From: Martelella sp. NC20 | Lineage (GTDB): Bacteria > Pseudomonadota > Alphaproteobacteria > Rhizobiales > Rhizobiaceae | Assembly (NCBI RefSeq): GCF_013459645.1 | Contig: NZ_CP054863.1 | Location: forward strand, 1-64,000 | Direction: 5' to 3' | Length of the DNA: 64,000 nt | Shown: piece after piece, positions 33,238 to 42,121 of the stretch | Layout of the letters: each line of letters starts with the position of its first letter | Position numbering within the stretch: position 1 is the stretch's first letter | Made by a program: the position numbers and the translations under genes | Notes under the pieces: model-generated | What the model saw: the letters and a program-made list of their open reading frames with translations, nothing else | Told to the model about the DNA's origin: nothing | Database searches by the model: none

Positions 33238-34751
33238 GACATCACCTCATTGGTATCGGCCTCGACCGGTTTCTCGCGCGAGGGATCACGTCTTAATCGC
33301 CGCAGGAAACTGACGATCTGCAAGATCAGGATCGCGGAGAACGGTATCGCGCCAAGCGTCGACATGGCCCTTGCCACATCGACGGATCCCGCCAGAAGCG
33401 TGGCCGCCGTGATGACGGCGACGATGCTGCCCCATACGATTTTCGCGGCGGCGGGCGGATTGAGATTTCCGTTCGTGGTCATCATGGACAGCACGAATGT
33501 GCCGCTGTCGGCCGACGTCACCAGGAAGATCACGATCAGCAGCAGCGCGCCAATACTGAGCACCGAGGAGAACGGGAAGTAATCGAGAAACGAGAACAAC
33601 GCGGCGGCAACATCCTGCGTGATGACGGACGCAAGGCCACCGGGACCGTACATCTCGACATAGATGCCGGCGCCGCCGAAAACGGCGAACCAGAGAATGG
33701 AGAAGGCGGTCGGGATCAGGATGACGCCCATGCAGAACTCGCGGATGGTGCGTCCGCGGGAAATGCGCGCGATGAACACGCCGACGAAAGGTCCCCAGGC
33801 CAGCCACCAGATCAGATAGGTCAGCGTCCAGTTGGCCGACCACTCCGTCAGCCCCTCGAACGGGAACAGGCGGAACGACATGCTGACAAACTGCGACATA
33901 TAGGCACCGATCGTCGTTACGAATGTTTCCATGATGAAGGCCGTTGGGCCGAAGATCAGGATGAAGGCCATGAGCGCCAGACCCAGCATCATGTTGATGT
34001 CGGAAAGCAGTTTCATACCCTTTTCGACGCCTGTGAGCGTCGAGATCATGTACATCACAAACAGGGCGGCCAGCACGGCCAGCGAAACCGCGTTGATCGC
34101 GGGGAAATCGAACAGCGCGGTCAGGCCCGAGCGCACCTGCAGGGCGCCCATCGCCAGAGAACCGGCAAGGCCGAAGACCACGGCAACGACGCCAAGAACG
34201 TCTGCAGTGGTGGCGGCGACATCGGACGAGCGGCCGGAAAAGAGCCCACGCAGCGGAGTCGAAATCAACGGCGGCTTGTCCAGCCGGAAGGTGAAATAGG
34301 CAATCACCAGCGCGCAAACGCCGTAAATCGACCAGGCATGCAGCCCCCAATGCAGGTTGGTGATCACCATGGCCTGCCGCGCGGCTTCCGCCGATGCAGG
34401 CGTGCCGACGGGCGGATTTTCAAAATGCGTTACCGGCTCGGCAACGCCCCAGAACAGCAGACCGGCCCCCATACCGCCGGCAAACAGCATCGCAATCCAC
34501 GACGAATAGGAAAATTCCGGCTTTTCATCGTCCTTGCCCAGGCGAATGGAGCCGTAGGGACCAATTGCCAGAAATGCGGCCAGAAGCACGAAACTCGAAC
34601 AGAGACCCAGCCACCACCAACTCGCCCCGACCATGAAATAGCTGGTGAAGCCCAGAACGCTTGCCGCCATCTGATCTGGGGCAATGACGCCCCACATGCC
34701 GATCGGCAGGCAAAGAAGGAGCGAAATGATGACGACTTTGTTGATCTGCAC
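33234..34751 (-). CDS. BCCT-family betaine/choline/carnitine transporter
   Basis: A 505-residue (GTG start) BCCT carrier with twelve helices. Family marks are FAGGMGAGLLFWGVAEPVTHF in TM3/4, W-rich YLIWWLAWGPFVGVFIARISRGRTIREF in TM8, and a cytoplasmic C-terminus. It couples betaine-type osmolyte uptake to Na+ or H+. The open frame extends to ATG 34823 without a ribosome site; GTG 34751 follows AGAGGGGG at 10 nt and begins at the normal N-terminus, so it is preferred. Its stop overlaps the next gene, the double binding protein. Confidence 0.9.
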   Translation of the reverse strand: MQINKVVIISLLLCLPIGMWGVIAPDQMAASVLGFTSYFMVGASWWWLGLCSSFVLLAAFLAIGPYGSIRLGKDDEKPEFSYSSWIAMLFAGGMGAGLLFWGVAEPVTHFENPPVGTPASAEAARQAMVITNLHWGLHAWSIYGVCALVIAYFTFRLDKPPLISTPLRGLFSGRSSDVAATTADVLGVVAVVFGLAGSLAMGALQVRSGLTALFDFPAINAVSLAVLAALFVMYMISTLTGVEKGMKLLSDINMMLGLALMAFILIFGPTAFIMETFVTTIGAYMSQFVSMSFRLFPFEGLTEWSANWTLTYLIWWLAWGPFVGVFIARISRGRTIREFCMGVILIPTAFSILWFAVFGGAGIYVEMYGPGGLASVITQDVAAALFSFLDYFPFSSVLSIGALLLIVIFLVTSADSGTFVLSMMTTNGNLNPPAAAKIVWGSIVAVITAATLLAGSVDVARAMSTLGAIPFSAILILQIVSFLRRLRRDPSREKPVEADTNEVMS

Positions 34752-35179
34752 GATTGAACTGCCCCCTCTATACTGCACCCGAGCCCGGAAGGCTCCGCAC
34801 GACCATCCCAGAGTTGCCAACATGTTTGGCGGCCGATGTCAACGAACACCCGCTTGAGTTGAATCAAGTGACTTAAAGTCTCCGGCATTCTGGGGGTTGG
34901 TTTCCGGTAGGCGGACGCCCAAAAGCGTGTCCTAACGCATTGTGTTCAACGGCCCTGAAGGTCAAAGCTGCACATTCAAGAAATTATCGGCGAAGCAGGC
35001 TTGCGTGCCGTAAAGGACTCCTGGCCGACAAACGCAAGCAAACGTCAGATTTAGGTGGCTCGCGATGCGTTTGTCGTCGCTTAAGCTTGACCAACCGGCT
35101 TGCGACCATTCAAGTTGGTTGAGTCGGTTTTTCGCCTGAGGTTCAAAGGTTGACCGCTGTACAAACTGGAGGAATGATT
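34752..35179. promoter_or_regulatory. 428-nt divergent intergenic region
   Basis: It separates the BCCT operon (minus) from the choloylglycine-hydrolase-like gene (plus) and must contain both promoters. A CTTGA...TCAAG dyad lies near 34850 and a CCAAC...GTTGG dyad near 35090-35120. I see no gene here, and the ORFs in both directions are spurious. Confidence 0.5.
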
Positions 35180-36244
35180 TTGAAAGCAAACAGATCGCTT
35201 TGGCGCAGCCTGACACTGGCCGCCGCGCTTTCGGTGGCCGCGGCGCCGATCGCCGATGCCTGCACCCGTGTTGTCTATCATGGTCCGGAAGACCGCATCC
35301 TGACGGCGCGTTCCATGGACTGGAGCCTGCCGATGCTTTCCAACCTGTGGGTGTTCCCGCGCGGCATGGAGCGAAATGGCGAGGCGGGCGAGAATTCACT
35401 GACCTGGACGTCGAAATACGGAAGCATGATTGTCTCCGGTTATGACTTCTCCACCGTGGATGGCATGAACGAGGCCGGCCTGGTGGCCAACATGCTCTGG
35501 CTGGTGGCGTCCGAATACCCGAAGAATGACGGGTCGAAGCCCGAAATGTCGCTGTCGATCTGGGCGCAGTATTTCATGGACAATTACGGCAGTGTTGCCG
35601 AAGCGGTGGAGGATTTGGAAGCCAATCCTTTCGACGTGGTGACCGCCGACGTTCCCGATCAGCCCGGACGCCTGGCGAAGGTGCATCTTTCGCTCTCGGA
35701 CGCCAGCGGCGACAGCGCTATTCTGGAATGGCTGGACGGCGAACTGGTCATTCATCACGGCCCGCAATACCGCACCATGACGAACGATCCGCCATACGAC
35801 CAGCAACTGGCGGTGAAAAGGTATTGGCAGGACGTCAATCCGCGTGAGGTGCTGCCCGGCACAACCCGTTCTTCCGATCGCTTTACCCGTGCTGACACCT
35901 ATATCGACATGGTGGTTCAGTCGGATGAACCGCGTATCGCGGCGGCCGCCGCCATGAGCGTGATCCGCAATGCTTCCGTTCCCTATGGCATCAACACGCC
36001 GGACGCGCCGAACCTGTCGACCACGCGCTGGAGAGTGGTCGCGGATCACAAGGACAAGCTGTTTTATGTTGAATCGGCGATTTCACCGAACCTGTTCTGG
36101 GTCGATCTGAACAATCTGGATTTCTCGGCTGAAGCCGGGGTCCGGATGCTGGATTTGGGCGTTGACATGGTTACGTTGCAGTCAGGCGAAGTGTCGGCGG
36201 ATTTCAAGCCCGCCGAACCTTTCCAGTTCGAACCGGTCAACTGA
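35180..36244 (+). CDS. Choloylglycine hydrolase-family N-terminal-nucleophile amidase
   Basis: A 354-residue exported linear-amide C-N hydrolase. The signal peptide ends APIADA, and the next residue is Cys (CTRVVYHG), so removal of the signal exposes the N-terminal Cys nucleophile. ARSMDWSLPM and the later MNEAGLVANMLWL carry the conserved Asp and oxyanion/acid residues. The family includes bile salt hydrolases, penicillin V acylases and AHL acylases; the substrate cannot be decided. GGAGG at 35168 is only 2 nt from ATG 35174 but 7 nt from TTG 35180, so the TTG is the likelier start. Confidence 0.87.
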   Translation: MKANRSLWRSLTLAAALSVAAAPIADACTRVVYHGPEDRILTARSMDWSLPMLSNLWVFPRGMERNGEAGENSLTWTSKYGSMIVSGYDFSTVDGMNEAGLVANMLWLVASEYPKNDGSKPEMSLSIWAQYFMDNYGSVAEAVEDLEANPFDVVTADVPDQPGRLAKVHLSLSDASGDSAILEWLDGELVIHHGPQYRTMTNDPPYDQQLAVKRYWQDVNPREVLPGTTRSSDRFTRADTYIDMVVQSDEPRIAAAAAMSVIRNASVPYGINTPDAPNLSTTRWRVVADHKDKLFYVESAISPNLFWVDLNNLDFSAEAGVRMLDLGVDMVTLQSGEVSADFKPAEPFQFEPVN

Positions 36245-36250
36245 GACGTG

Positions 36251-36280
36251 CCGGCCACCGCATTTCCGTGTGGTGGCCGG
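36251..36280. terminator. Hairpin between convergent genes
   Basis: A perfect 9-bp stem CCGGCCACC/GGTGGCCGG lies 7 nt after the amidase stop and 66 nt before the end of the outer-membrane protein gene (minus). No long U-run. It may serve both convergent genes. Confidence 0.5.
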
Positions 36281-36345
36281 GTCATCCTGTTCTCAACGGG
36301 ACTTGTCGTTCCGATCGCGGATGTTCGCGACCAGATCAATCCTGG

Positions 36346-37146
36346 TCAGAACCGGTAGGTGAGCCCCACAACCGGCCCGCTCAGCCTCGTGTCATAGACA
36401 TGACCGTCTTTTTCGTAATCGGTGTCGACGATCTTATAGCCTGCTGAGAATGACAGGTGCTCGTTCAAGGTATAGTTCGCCGTCGAGAGGAACGACCAGG
36501 TCAGATCGGAATTGACCTCAAAGCCGCCGATATCGGCCTGAGCCTGAACCGATAAGCGATCCGTCAGATTGAAAAACACGCGGGCGCCGACGACGGGGTC
36601 AATCCAGCCGAAGCTTTCGTCATAACGGACTGATCTGCCAAGTCCGCTGGCCGTGATCTCATTGGAAACATGCCACAGACGTATGCCGGCCAAAGCGTCG
36701 AGCGTAAATGCGGGCGTGTCGACAACGCGGTATCCGCCCTGCACGGTGGCCATGAACTGCCTGGTATTGAGTTTGCCGGCCGCTTCAAACGCCGGCAGCT
36801 GCGATGTGCCCGGAAACCCGTATGTGTTCTCGTCGCTCGTATCCGTATACATCATGTCCGCAGAGAGAACGAAACGGTCGTGGCGGCCCCAGACATTGAC
36901 AAATCCGGCAATATTCAGCCCGTCCCGGCCCTCGGAAAAAGAGCGGTCGATATTCACGGTCGGCCCAACGCCAAAGGGAGAAACCTTTCCCGTGACGCCG
37001 GTTGCCCACAGATAGGGAGTGATCTGGAATGCCCAGTCAGAGGCGCTCACTGCGGAGGCTTCCGGGGCCGCGGTGGCAGTGTCGGCCGCATGGAGAACCT
37101 GCGGAACGCATAGAGAAAAAGCGCACGCAACGATATATTCTTTCAA
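36346..37146 (-). CDS. Outer-membrane beta-barrel protein
   Basis: A 266-residue protein with a Sec signal (cleavage near VLHAA), alternating hydrophobic strand pattern throughout, YLWATGVTGKV, and a C-terminal aromatic ending VVGLTYRF typical of BAM-inserted barrels. The predicted barrel has 10-12 strands. Function unknown; related proteins are annotated only as outer-membrane protein beta-barrel. An IS630 element lies 81 nt upstream of its start and may have displaced its promoter. Confidence 0.8.
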   Translation of the reverse strand: MKEYIVACAFSLCVPQVLHAADTATAAPEASAVSASDWAFQITPYLWATGVTGKVSPFGVGPTVNIDRSFSEGRDGLNIAGFVNVWGRHDRFVLSADMMYTDTSDENTYGFPGTSQLPAFEAAGKLNTRQFMATVQGGYRVVDTPAFTLDALAGIRLWHVSNEITASGLGRSVRYDESFGWIDPVVGARVFFNLTDRLSVQAQADIGGFEVNSDLTWSFLSTANYTLNEHLSFSAGYKIVDTDYEKDGHVYDTRLSGPVVGLTYRF

Positions 37147-37226
37147 TGTGTTCCCCCCGGTCCGGCAACCTGAAAACCGATTCCACTTGCATCATCGTTT
37201 TTGTAAGCTGTTGCCGTCATAGAAGC

Positions 37227-38379
37227 TAGTGGATTGATCGGATCAAAGGAGTCCGTTGGTTGATTCCCAACCGCTTTGAGATGTGCGAGTCTGCGGCATG
37301 CGCAGCAACATTTCCTTTACGGTATCTCCCGACGACCGGCAGCGATTGAGCGCCATCGTCGCGGCCCCGAACAGCCCACAGAAGCACGTCTGGCGGGCAC
37401 GTATCATCCTTCTGAGCGACGATGGTCTGGGCACCTCGGCGATCATGGCCGAGACCGGCAAGTCGAAAACCTGTGTGTGGCGCTGGCAGGAGCGGTTCAT
37501 GCATGAGGGCGTCGACGGCCTGCTTCATGACCGGTCCCGGCCACCCGGCAAGGCGCCGGTCCCGCCGGAGCGTGTTGCCGAGATCGTCCGCTTGACGCAG
37601 GAACCGCCGCCGCACGAGGCAACACACTGGACGCTGCGCGCCATGGCCAGGGTCGCCGGCATCGCGGCCTCGACGGTTCAGGCGATCTGGAAGGCTCACG
37701 GTCTCAGCCCGCATCGCTGGAGGCAGTTCAAACTCTCCAACGATCCAGCCTTCGCCGAAAAGCTCACCGACATCGTTGGTCTTTATGTCGACCCGCCGGC
37801 CCATGCCGTGGTGCTGTCGGTTGACGAGAAATCACAGATACAGGCTCTCGACAGAACCCAGCCCGGACTGCCGATGAAGAAGGGCCGTGCCGGCACCATG
37901 ACCCACGATTACAAGCGCCACGGCACCACCACTCTGTTTGCCGCGCTCAACGTGCTGGATGGCACGGTCATCGGCCAGAACATGCAGCGCCACCGCCATC
38001 AGGAGTTCATCCGCTTCCTCAACCGCATCGAGCGCGAGGTGCCGCAAGACAAGGCCATCCACGTCATCCTCGACAATTACGCCGTACACAAAAAGGACAA
38101 GGTCCGCGCCTGGCTCGCCCGCCATCCGCGCTGGACCTTCCACTTCACCCCGACATCCTGCTCCTGGCTCAACGCCGTCGAGGGCTTCTTCGCCAAACTC
38201 ACACGGCGAAGGCTCAAATACGGGGTCTTCCATTCCGTCGTCGATCTGCAGGCCGCAATCAACCGTTTCGTGCGCGAATACAATGCTGACTGTCCCAAGC
38301 CATTTGTCTGGAAAGCCGATCCCGAGGACATCATCACCGCACGAAACCGAGGGTTCCAAACGTTGGAATCAAACCACTA
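37227..38379 (+). mobile_element. IS630-family insertion sequence
   Basis: The ends are TAGTGGATTGAT at 37227 and the complement TAGTGGTTTGAT at 38379. The inverted repeats match at 11 of 12 positions, and each end carries the TA dinucleotide that IS630/Tc1 elements duplicate. It contains a single intact transposase gene. It inserted between the outer-membrane protein and ankyrin genes, without visible damage to either. Confidence 0.85.
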
Positions 38380-38380
38380 G
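37298..38380 (+). CDS. IS630-family transposase
   Basis: A 360-residue transposase. Helix-turn-helix regions lie at residues 20-120 (STSIMAETG-type repeat and SRPPGKAPVPPERVAEIV). The DDE core shows VVLSVDEKSQIQALDRTQ (first Asp), IHVILDNYAVHKKDKVRAWL (second Asp) and SCSWLNAVEGFFAKLTRR (Glu). It is intact. The stop codon TAG overlaps the right TA end of the element. An in-frame GTG at 37283 is an alternative start. Confidence 0.92.
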   Translation: MRSNISFTVSPDDRQRLSAIVAAPNSPQKHVWRARIILLSDDGLGTSAIMAETGKSKTCVWRWQERFMHEGVDGLLHDRSRPPGKAPVPPERVAEIVRLTQEPPPHEATHWTLRAMARVAGIAASTVQAIWKAHGLSPHRWRQFKLSNDPAFAEKLTDIVGLYVDPPAHAVVLSVDEKSQIQALDRTQPGLPMKKGRAGTMTHDYKRHGTTTLFAALNVLDGTVIGQNMQRHRHQEFIRFLNRIEREVPQDKAIHVILDNYAVHKKDKVRAWLARHPRWTFHFTPTSCSWLNAVEGFFAKLTRRRLKYGVFHSVVDLQAAINRFVREYNADCPKPFVWKADPEDIITARNRGFQTLESNH

Positions 38381-38481
38381 GTACTCTTCAACGACTCCAC
38401 AAAACCGGCCACAAGAAAGTGCGCGGCGATCGTTCATCTGCCGAATTCCGTTTAATACGTAGGCTACCGGATACGATATCG

Positions 38482-38647
38482 TTGCGTGTCGACGCAAATT
38501 CTGGATTTCCTGACTGAACAAGCTTACCCTCCTTCGGCGAAATTTCGCCGCAGATCCAGATCGAATGTCGCATCTATTCGCCCCCATACGAATATGTGAT
38601 TTCAAAATGAACGAGGCGACTCCTACCTGATTGGCTTGAAACCAATC
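38482..38647. promoter_or_regulatory. Three inverted repeats upstream of the ankyrin gene
   Basis: Within 170 nt lie TTGCGT-GTCG-ACGCAA (38482-38497), a perfect 16-bp palindrome CGGCGAAATTTCGCCG (38535-38550) and GATTGG/CCAATC with a 7-nt loop (38629-38647) just before GGGAG and the ATG. They could be operators or a structured leader of the ankyrin-deaminase-kinase-regulator run. Confidence 0.45.
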
Positions 38648-38652
38648 GGGAG

Positions 38653-39339
38653 ATGAAAATGCGCAAAACCAAGTCGCTCTCTCTGGCCGTTCTGACACTT
38701 GCAGGATCGTTCATGATGATATCGACAAACGAAGCATCCGCTTCCCAAGCCGATCAGGCCTTTTTCGCCGCAGCTGAGAGCGGGGAGCTGAAAGCAATGA
38801 GCAATAGCATCAATAACGGCCAGCCACTCAATGTGCGCGATGATCGCGGTCGCACGCCGCTTCTGGCGGCAACACATGCCAACCAGGTGGATAGCGCGCG
38901 GTTGCTGATTGAAGCAGGCGCCGATGTGAATGCAAAGGATGCCATTGCCGACACGCCGTATCTTTATGCCGGTGCGCGCGGACATCTGGAGATCTTGAAG
39001 CTGACGCTTGCGAACGGCGCCGATCTTTCCGATACCAATCGTTTCGGTGGCACCGCGCTAATACCGGCGGCCGAACGCGGTCATGTCGAGACGGTGAAGA
39101 CGCTGATTGATGCAGGTGTGGACATCGATCACGTCAACAATCTGGGATGGACGGCGCTTCTGGAGGCCATCATTCTTGGAAACGGCGGAGAGCGTCACAC
39201 CGAGATCGTTCGCCAACTCGTCACCGCCGGAGCTGACGTTAACCTTGCCGACAACAACAGCGTCACGCCGCTTCAGCACGCCCGCCAGAGTGGATACACT
39301 GAAATTATTGCTATACTGGTGCAGGAGGGGGCGCGATGA
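38653..39339 (+). CDS. Exported ankyrin-repeat protein
   Basis: A 228-residue protein. It has a Sec signal (LSLAVLTLAGSFMM, cleavage near ASA), then five to six ankyrin repeats of about 33 residues, each carrying the G-xTPLxxAA / LLxAGADVN pattern (RTPLLAATHANQ, LLIEAGADVNAKD, LVTAGADVNLADNN). It is a periplasmic protein-binding scaffold of unknown partner. The last codons overlap the deaminase start by 4 nt. Confidence 0.9.
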   Translation: MKMRKTKSLSLAVLTLAGSFMMISTNEASASQADQAFFAAAESGELKAMSNSINNGQPLNVRDDRGRTPLLAATHANQVDSARLLIEAGADVNAKDAIADTPYLYAGARGHLEILKLTLANGADLSDTNRFGGTALIPAAERGHVETVKTLIDAGVDIDHVNNLGWTALLEAIILGNGGERHTEIVRQLVTAGADVNLADNNSVTPLQHARQSGYTEIIAILVQEGAR

Positions 39340-39809
39340 ATGCCGGACAGTTTATGCAAGAGGCCATCGCGATCGCGCATCAAAACATCGCAGAAGGCGG
39401 GCGCCCGTTTGGCGCGGTCGTCGTGAAGAACGGGGAGATCATCGCGAAAGCAGTGAACCTCATGCACATCGACAATGACCCTACCGCACATGCCGAGCTT
39501 CTGGCATTGCGGGTTGCCGGTCAGAAACTGGGTACAACACGGCTGGATAATTGTATCGTTTATGCAAGTGGTCAGCCCTGTCCCATGTGTCTGGCCGCCA
39601 TGCGGCTATCCGGCATTTCAGAGATTTTCTATGCCTTTTCAAATGCTGAAGGTGAGCCTTATGGGCTTTCTACAGAGGCGGTTGCCAACGAATTGCGTGC
39701 TCCGACCGAGTCCCAGGCATGGGCCCTGGTCAGGCACACACCGCCCGAAGAGGCTGGAATGACTGACCTTTACGAGACATGGTGGGCTCAACAGAAAGAA
39801 CAGTACTGA
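39336..39809 (+). CDS. CMP/dCMP-type nucleoside or guanine deaminase
   Basis: A 157-residue cytidine-deaminase-fold enzyme. The zinc site is HAELLAL (HAE) and PCPMCLAAMRLSG (PCxxC). The C-terminal helix with YETWWAQQKEQY resembles guanine deaminases of the GuaD type; tRNA adenosine deaminase TadA is less likely. It is cytoplasmic and translationally coupled to an exported ankyrin protein, an unusual pairing. Confidence 0.88.
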   Translation: MNAGQFMQEAIAIAHQNIAEGGRPFGAVVVKNGEIIAKAVNLMHIDNDPTAHAELLALRVAGQKLGTTRLDNCIVYASGQPCPMCLAAMRLSGISEIFYAFSNAEGEPYGLSTEAVANELRAPTESQAWALVRHTPPEEAGMTDLYETWWAQQKEQY

Positions 39810-39881
39810 CGGTCTGTCCGTTCAGTGCAGAAGGTCAGTCAGAACAGTTTCTTAAGGCGATGCGCGGTGATAACGTAAGGC

Positions 39882-41426
39882 ATGAACAACAGGCAAAGCA
39901 TCTACCAGATCCTTGGCAGCCCTCTCTTGCTGTTTCTGGGCTGGGCCGTTGTGACGGTTGTCATGCTTGCCGCCGCGGTTGGTTTCGAGCACAGACGGCT
40001 GATGTCGGAGTTTTACGATGAGGCCACGGTCATGCATCGGCTCGTATCACAACGGGCCGATCAGCATGACGCACATCTCACCGCCCTTTCGGCAATTGCC
40101 GATAGCGAAATTGATGGCCGCGACCGCGTCTTCCTGAATGTGGCGCGCACGATCCAGCAATTCTATCCTCGGATAAAAGACGTTGATCTCGTATCCCTGA
40201 CACCGGGCGGAACGGTCCTTTCGACCCGCGACAGTCTCCCGGCGGAACAGCAGCAGATGATACGAACCGCCGCAGAAAGCTCGCGCGGTGAACTGGTCAT
40301 TACAAAGGCCCCAGACGATGCCGGCCGCTATCTGCTGATCAAGCGCAGCCCCAACAACGAGAATGCCCGCTACGGGCTGGCTCTTGAAGTGGATGGGCTG
40401 TCGCTGCTTGGCATGGATACCGAATTCTGGTCACAGCCCGCCGTGACGCGCTCGCTTGCTCTTCCTGATCGGTCGCTTCTGACAGGAGAGCCCCCGGCGC
40501 AGAGCCCGCAATTTATGAGGCGCCTCAGCAGCCGGTCACAGCCACTTGAACTCAGCGCGGGCATTCGTCCGGCGCTCTCCGAGCTTCTTCCGTGGGGGCT
40601 GGCGATCGCGCTGATTATCTTGTCTTCACTTGTCTATCTGGCCTTGGCGCTCTGGCTGCGTCAACGCGTGTTCACCCGGCGAGCCGAGCGCCTGGCCGAG
40701 ATCAGCGCGCGCGAAGCACGGCTGGCACATGCCTCCCGCGTCAACGCTCTTGGCGAGATGGCGAGCGGGATGGCGCATGAGCTGACGCAGCCTTTGACCG
40801 CGATACTCAGCCAGGCGCAAGCGGGCCGGCATCTGGCGGCGCGCGGTGATATGGAGGCAGTCGGAAGCGCGCTGCAGAGCATTGCCGATCAATCCAAGCG
40901 GGCTTCGGCGATTATCATGCGCCTTCGCAACTGGAGCCGTATGGCCCCGGAAGAAAACACAGAGGTTCATGTCGCTGGCGTTTTGCGAAACGTTGAGCTT
41001 CTTCTATCGGCGGAAGCGCGGAAAAACGGCGTCACCTTGGTGGTAGATGCCGCAGAGCAAGACCTGGTTGTGCGCGGTGATCAGGTCGCACTGGAGCAGA
41101 TCGTGTTCAACCTTGTTCGCAATGCCATCGAGGCCGTCGAAGGCGTTGTTGAGAAGCAGGTCAGTGTTTCGGCGCGCGCCCAAGGTTCGTTGGCCGAGAT
41201 AGACGTCAGCGACACCGGGCCCGGTGTTCCCGACGCCATCCGTGACCGCCTGTTTGAACCCTTTGCGACGGGAAAACCGAATGGGACCGGCCTCGGATTG
41301 ACGCTCTGCCAACGGCTTTCCGAGGGGATGGGCGGAGATATCAGACTTCTGCCCGAGGCGGGACGAACCACATTTCAGGTTCGCATTCCGCTTGAGGGCG
41401 GCAATGGAGGAGAAGTCGCAGGATGA
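39882..41426 (+). CDS. Membrane sensor histidine kinase
   Basis: A 514-residue kinase. TM1 is at residues 14-34, followed by a periplasmic sensor domain of about 200 residues and TM2 at about 230-255. The H-box is EMASGMAHELTQPLTAILSQ (His at about residue 297), the N-box LVRNAIEAVE, with ATP-lid motifs DTGPGVPD and GTGLGLTLC. The dimerisation sequence HELTQPL is typical of kinases paired with FixJ-like regulators. It overlaps the regulator gene by 4 nt and is followed by an HbpS-like gene. Confidence 0.92.
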   Translation: MNNRQSIYQILGSPLLLFLGWAVVTVVMLAAAVGFEHRRLMSEFYDEATVMHRLVSQRADQHDAHLTALSAIADSEIDGRDRVFLNVARTIQQFYPRIKDVDLVSLTPGGTVLSTRDSLPAEQQQMIRTAAESSRGELVITKAPDDAGRYLLIKRSPNNENARYGLALEVDGLSLLGMDTEFWSQPAVTRSLALPDRSLLTGEPPAQSPQFMRRLSSRSQPLELSAGIRPALSELLPWGLAIALIILSSLVYLALALWLRQRVFTRRAERLAEISAREARLAHASRVNALGEMASGMAHELTQPLTAILSQAQAGRHLAARGDMEAVGSALQSIADQSKRASAIIMRLRNWSRMAPEENTEVHVAGVLRNVELLLSAEARKNGVTLVVDAAEQDLVVRGDQVALEQIVFNLVRNAIEAVEGVVEKQVSVSARAQGSLAEIDVSDTGPGVPDAIRDRLFEPFATGKPNGTGLGLTLCQRLSEGMGGDIRLLPEAGRTTFQVRIPLEGGNGGEVAG

Positions 41427-42031
41427 GCTACCCGATCTATCTTGTCGATGACGATGAAGCGGTGCGTGACGGCTTGTCCCTGCTGCTGCGCACGATCGGC
41501 CTCGACGTTCACGCCTTCGCGTCTCCGGCGCGCTTTCTTGCGCAGTTGCCCGGCCTTTCGCCAGGATGTCTCATTCTCGATATCCGGATGCCCGTCGTCT
41601 CCGGCCTGAAGCTTCAGGAACAGCTTGGCGAGCGCGGCCTCAAATGGCCCACGGTGATCATCAGCGGCCATGGCGATGTCGAGGCCTGTCGAAGGGCGTT
41701 TCACAACGGCGCCATCGATTTTCTGTCCAAGCCGATTGACGAACAGGACCTGATCGACGCGATCCAGAAAGGACATGCCGCGCTTGAGGTGCAGACCCGT
41801 GAAGCATCGGAGACCAGCGAGACAAGGCAGATGCTCGCCAGCATGACAGGCCGCGAAATTGAAGTGCTGGAGATGATCGCGCGCGGGCTGACAACGCGGC
41901 AAATTGCCGACGCGCTGCAGCTTTCGCCGCGAACCGTCGATAGCCACCGCGCCGCGATCGGGCAGAAGGCCGGCACCAGTTCACCGGCAGAACTGACGCG
42001 GTTATGGCTGGAAGCGCAGCACACTCCGTAG
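41423..42031 (+). CDS. FixJ-family response regulator
   Basis: A 202-residue regulator. The receiver domain has acidic VDDDEAV, phospho-Asp in CLILDIRMPVVSG (about residue 53), and the Lys in FLSKPIDE. The C-terminal LuxR-type helix-turn-helix is MTGREIEVLEMIARGLTTRQ, then IADALQLSPRTVDSHR. It is the cognate partner of the upstream kinase. Confidence 0.93.
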   Translation: MSYPIYLVDDDEAVRDGLSLLLRTIGLDVHAFASPARFLAQLPGLSPGCLILDIRMPVVSGLKLQEQLGERGLKWPTVIISGHGDVEACRRAFHNGAIDFLSKPIDEQDLIDAIQKGHAALEVQTREASETSETRQMLASMTGREIEVLEMIARGLTTRQIADALQLSPRTVDSHRAAIGQKAGTSSPAELTRLWLEAQHTP

Positions 42032-42121
42032 AACTACCGAGTGTCACGCAAGCACTACGAATATTCGCGAACACATGCCTGAGTTAAATTCCTTTCATCA
42101 ACTTCGGAAAGGAACTCAGAC
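42032..42121 (+). promoter_or_regulatory. Promoter region of the HbpS-like gene with repeated ACTAC boxes
   Basis: AACTACCGAG and CACTACGAAT recur 22 nt apart (42031-42062) upstream of the HbpS-like start, with GGAAAGGA as ribosome site. Paired half-sites of this kind are typical of LuxR-type response regulators, so the upstream FixJ-like protein may act here. Confidence 0.35.

Noticed and set aside
34752..34823. ATG 34823 as start of the BCCT carrier
   Set aside because: The extra 24 residues are unlike BCCT N-termini and no ribosome site is present. GTG 34751 fits better.
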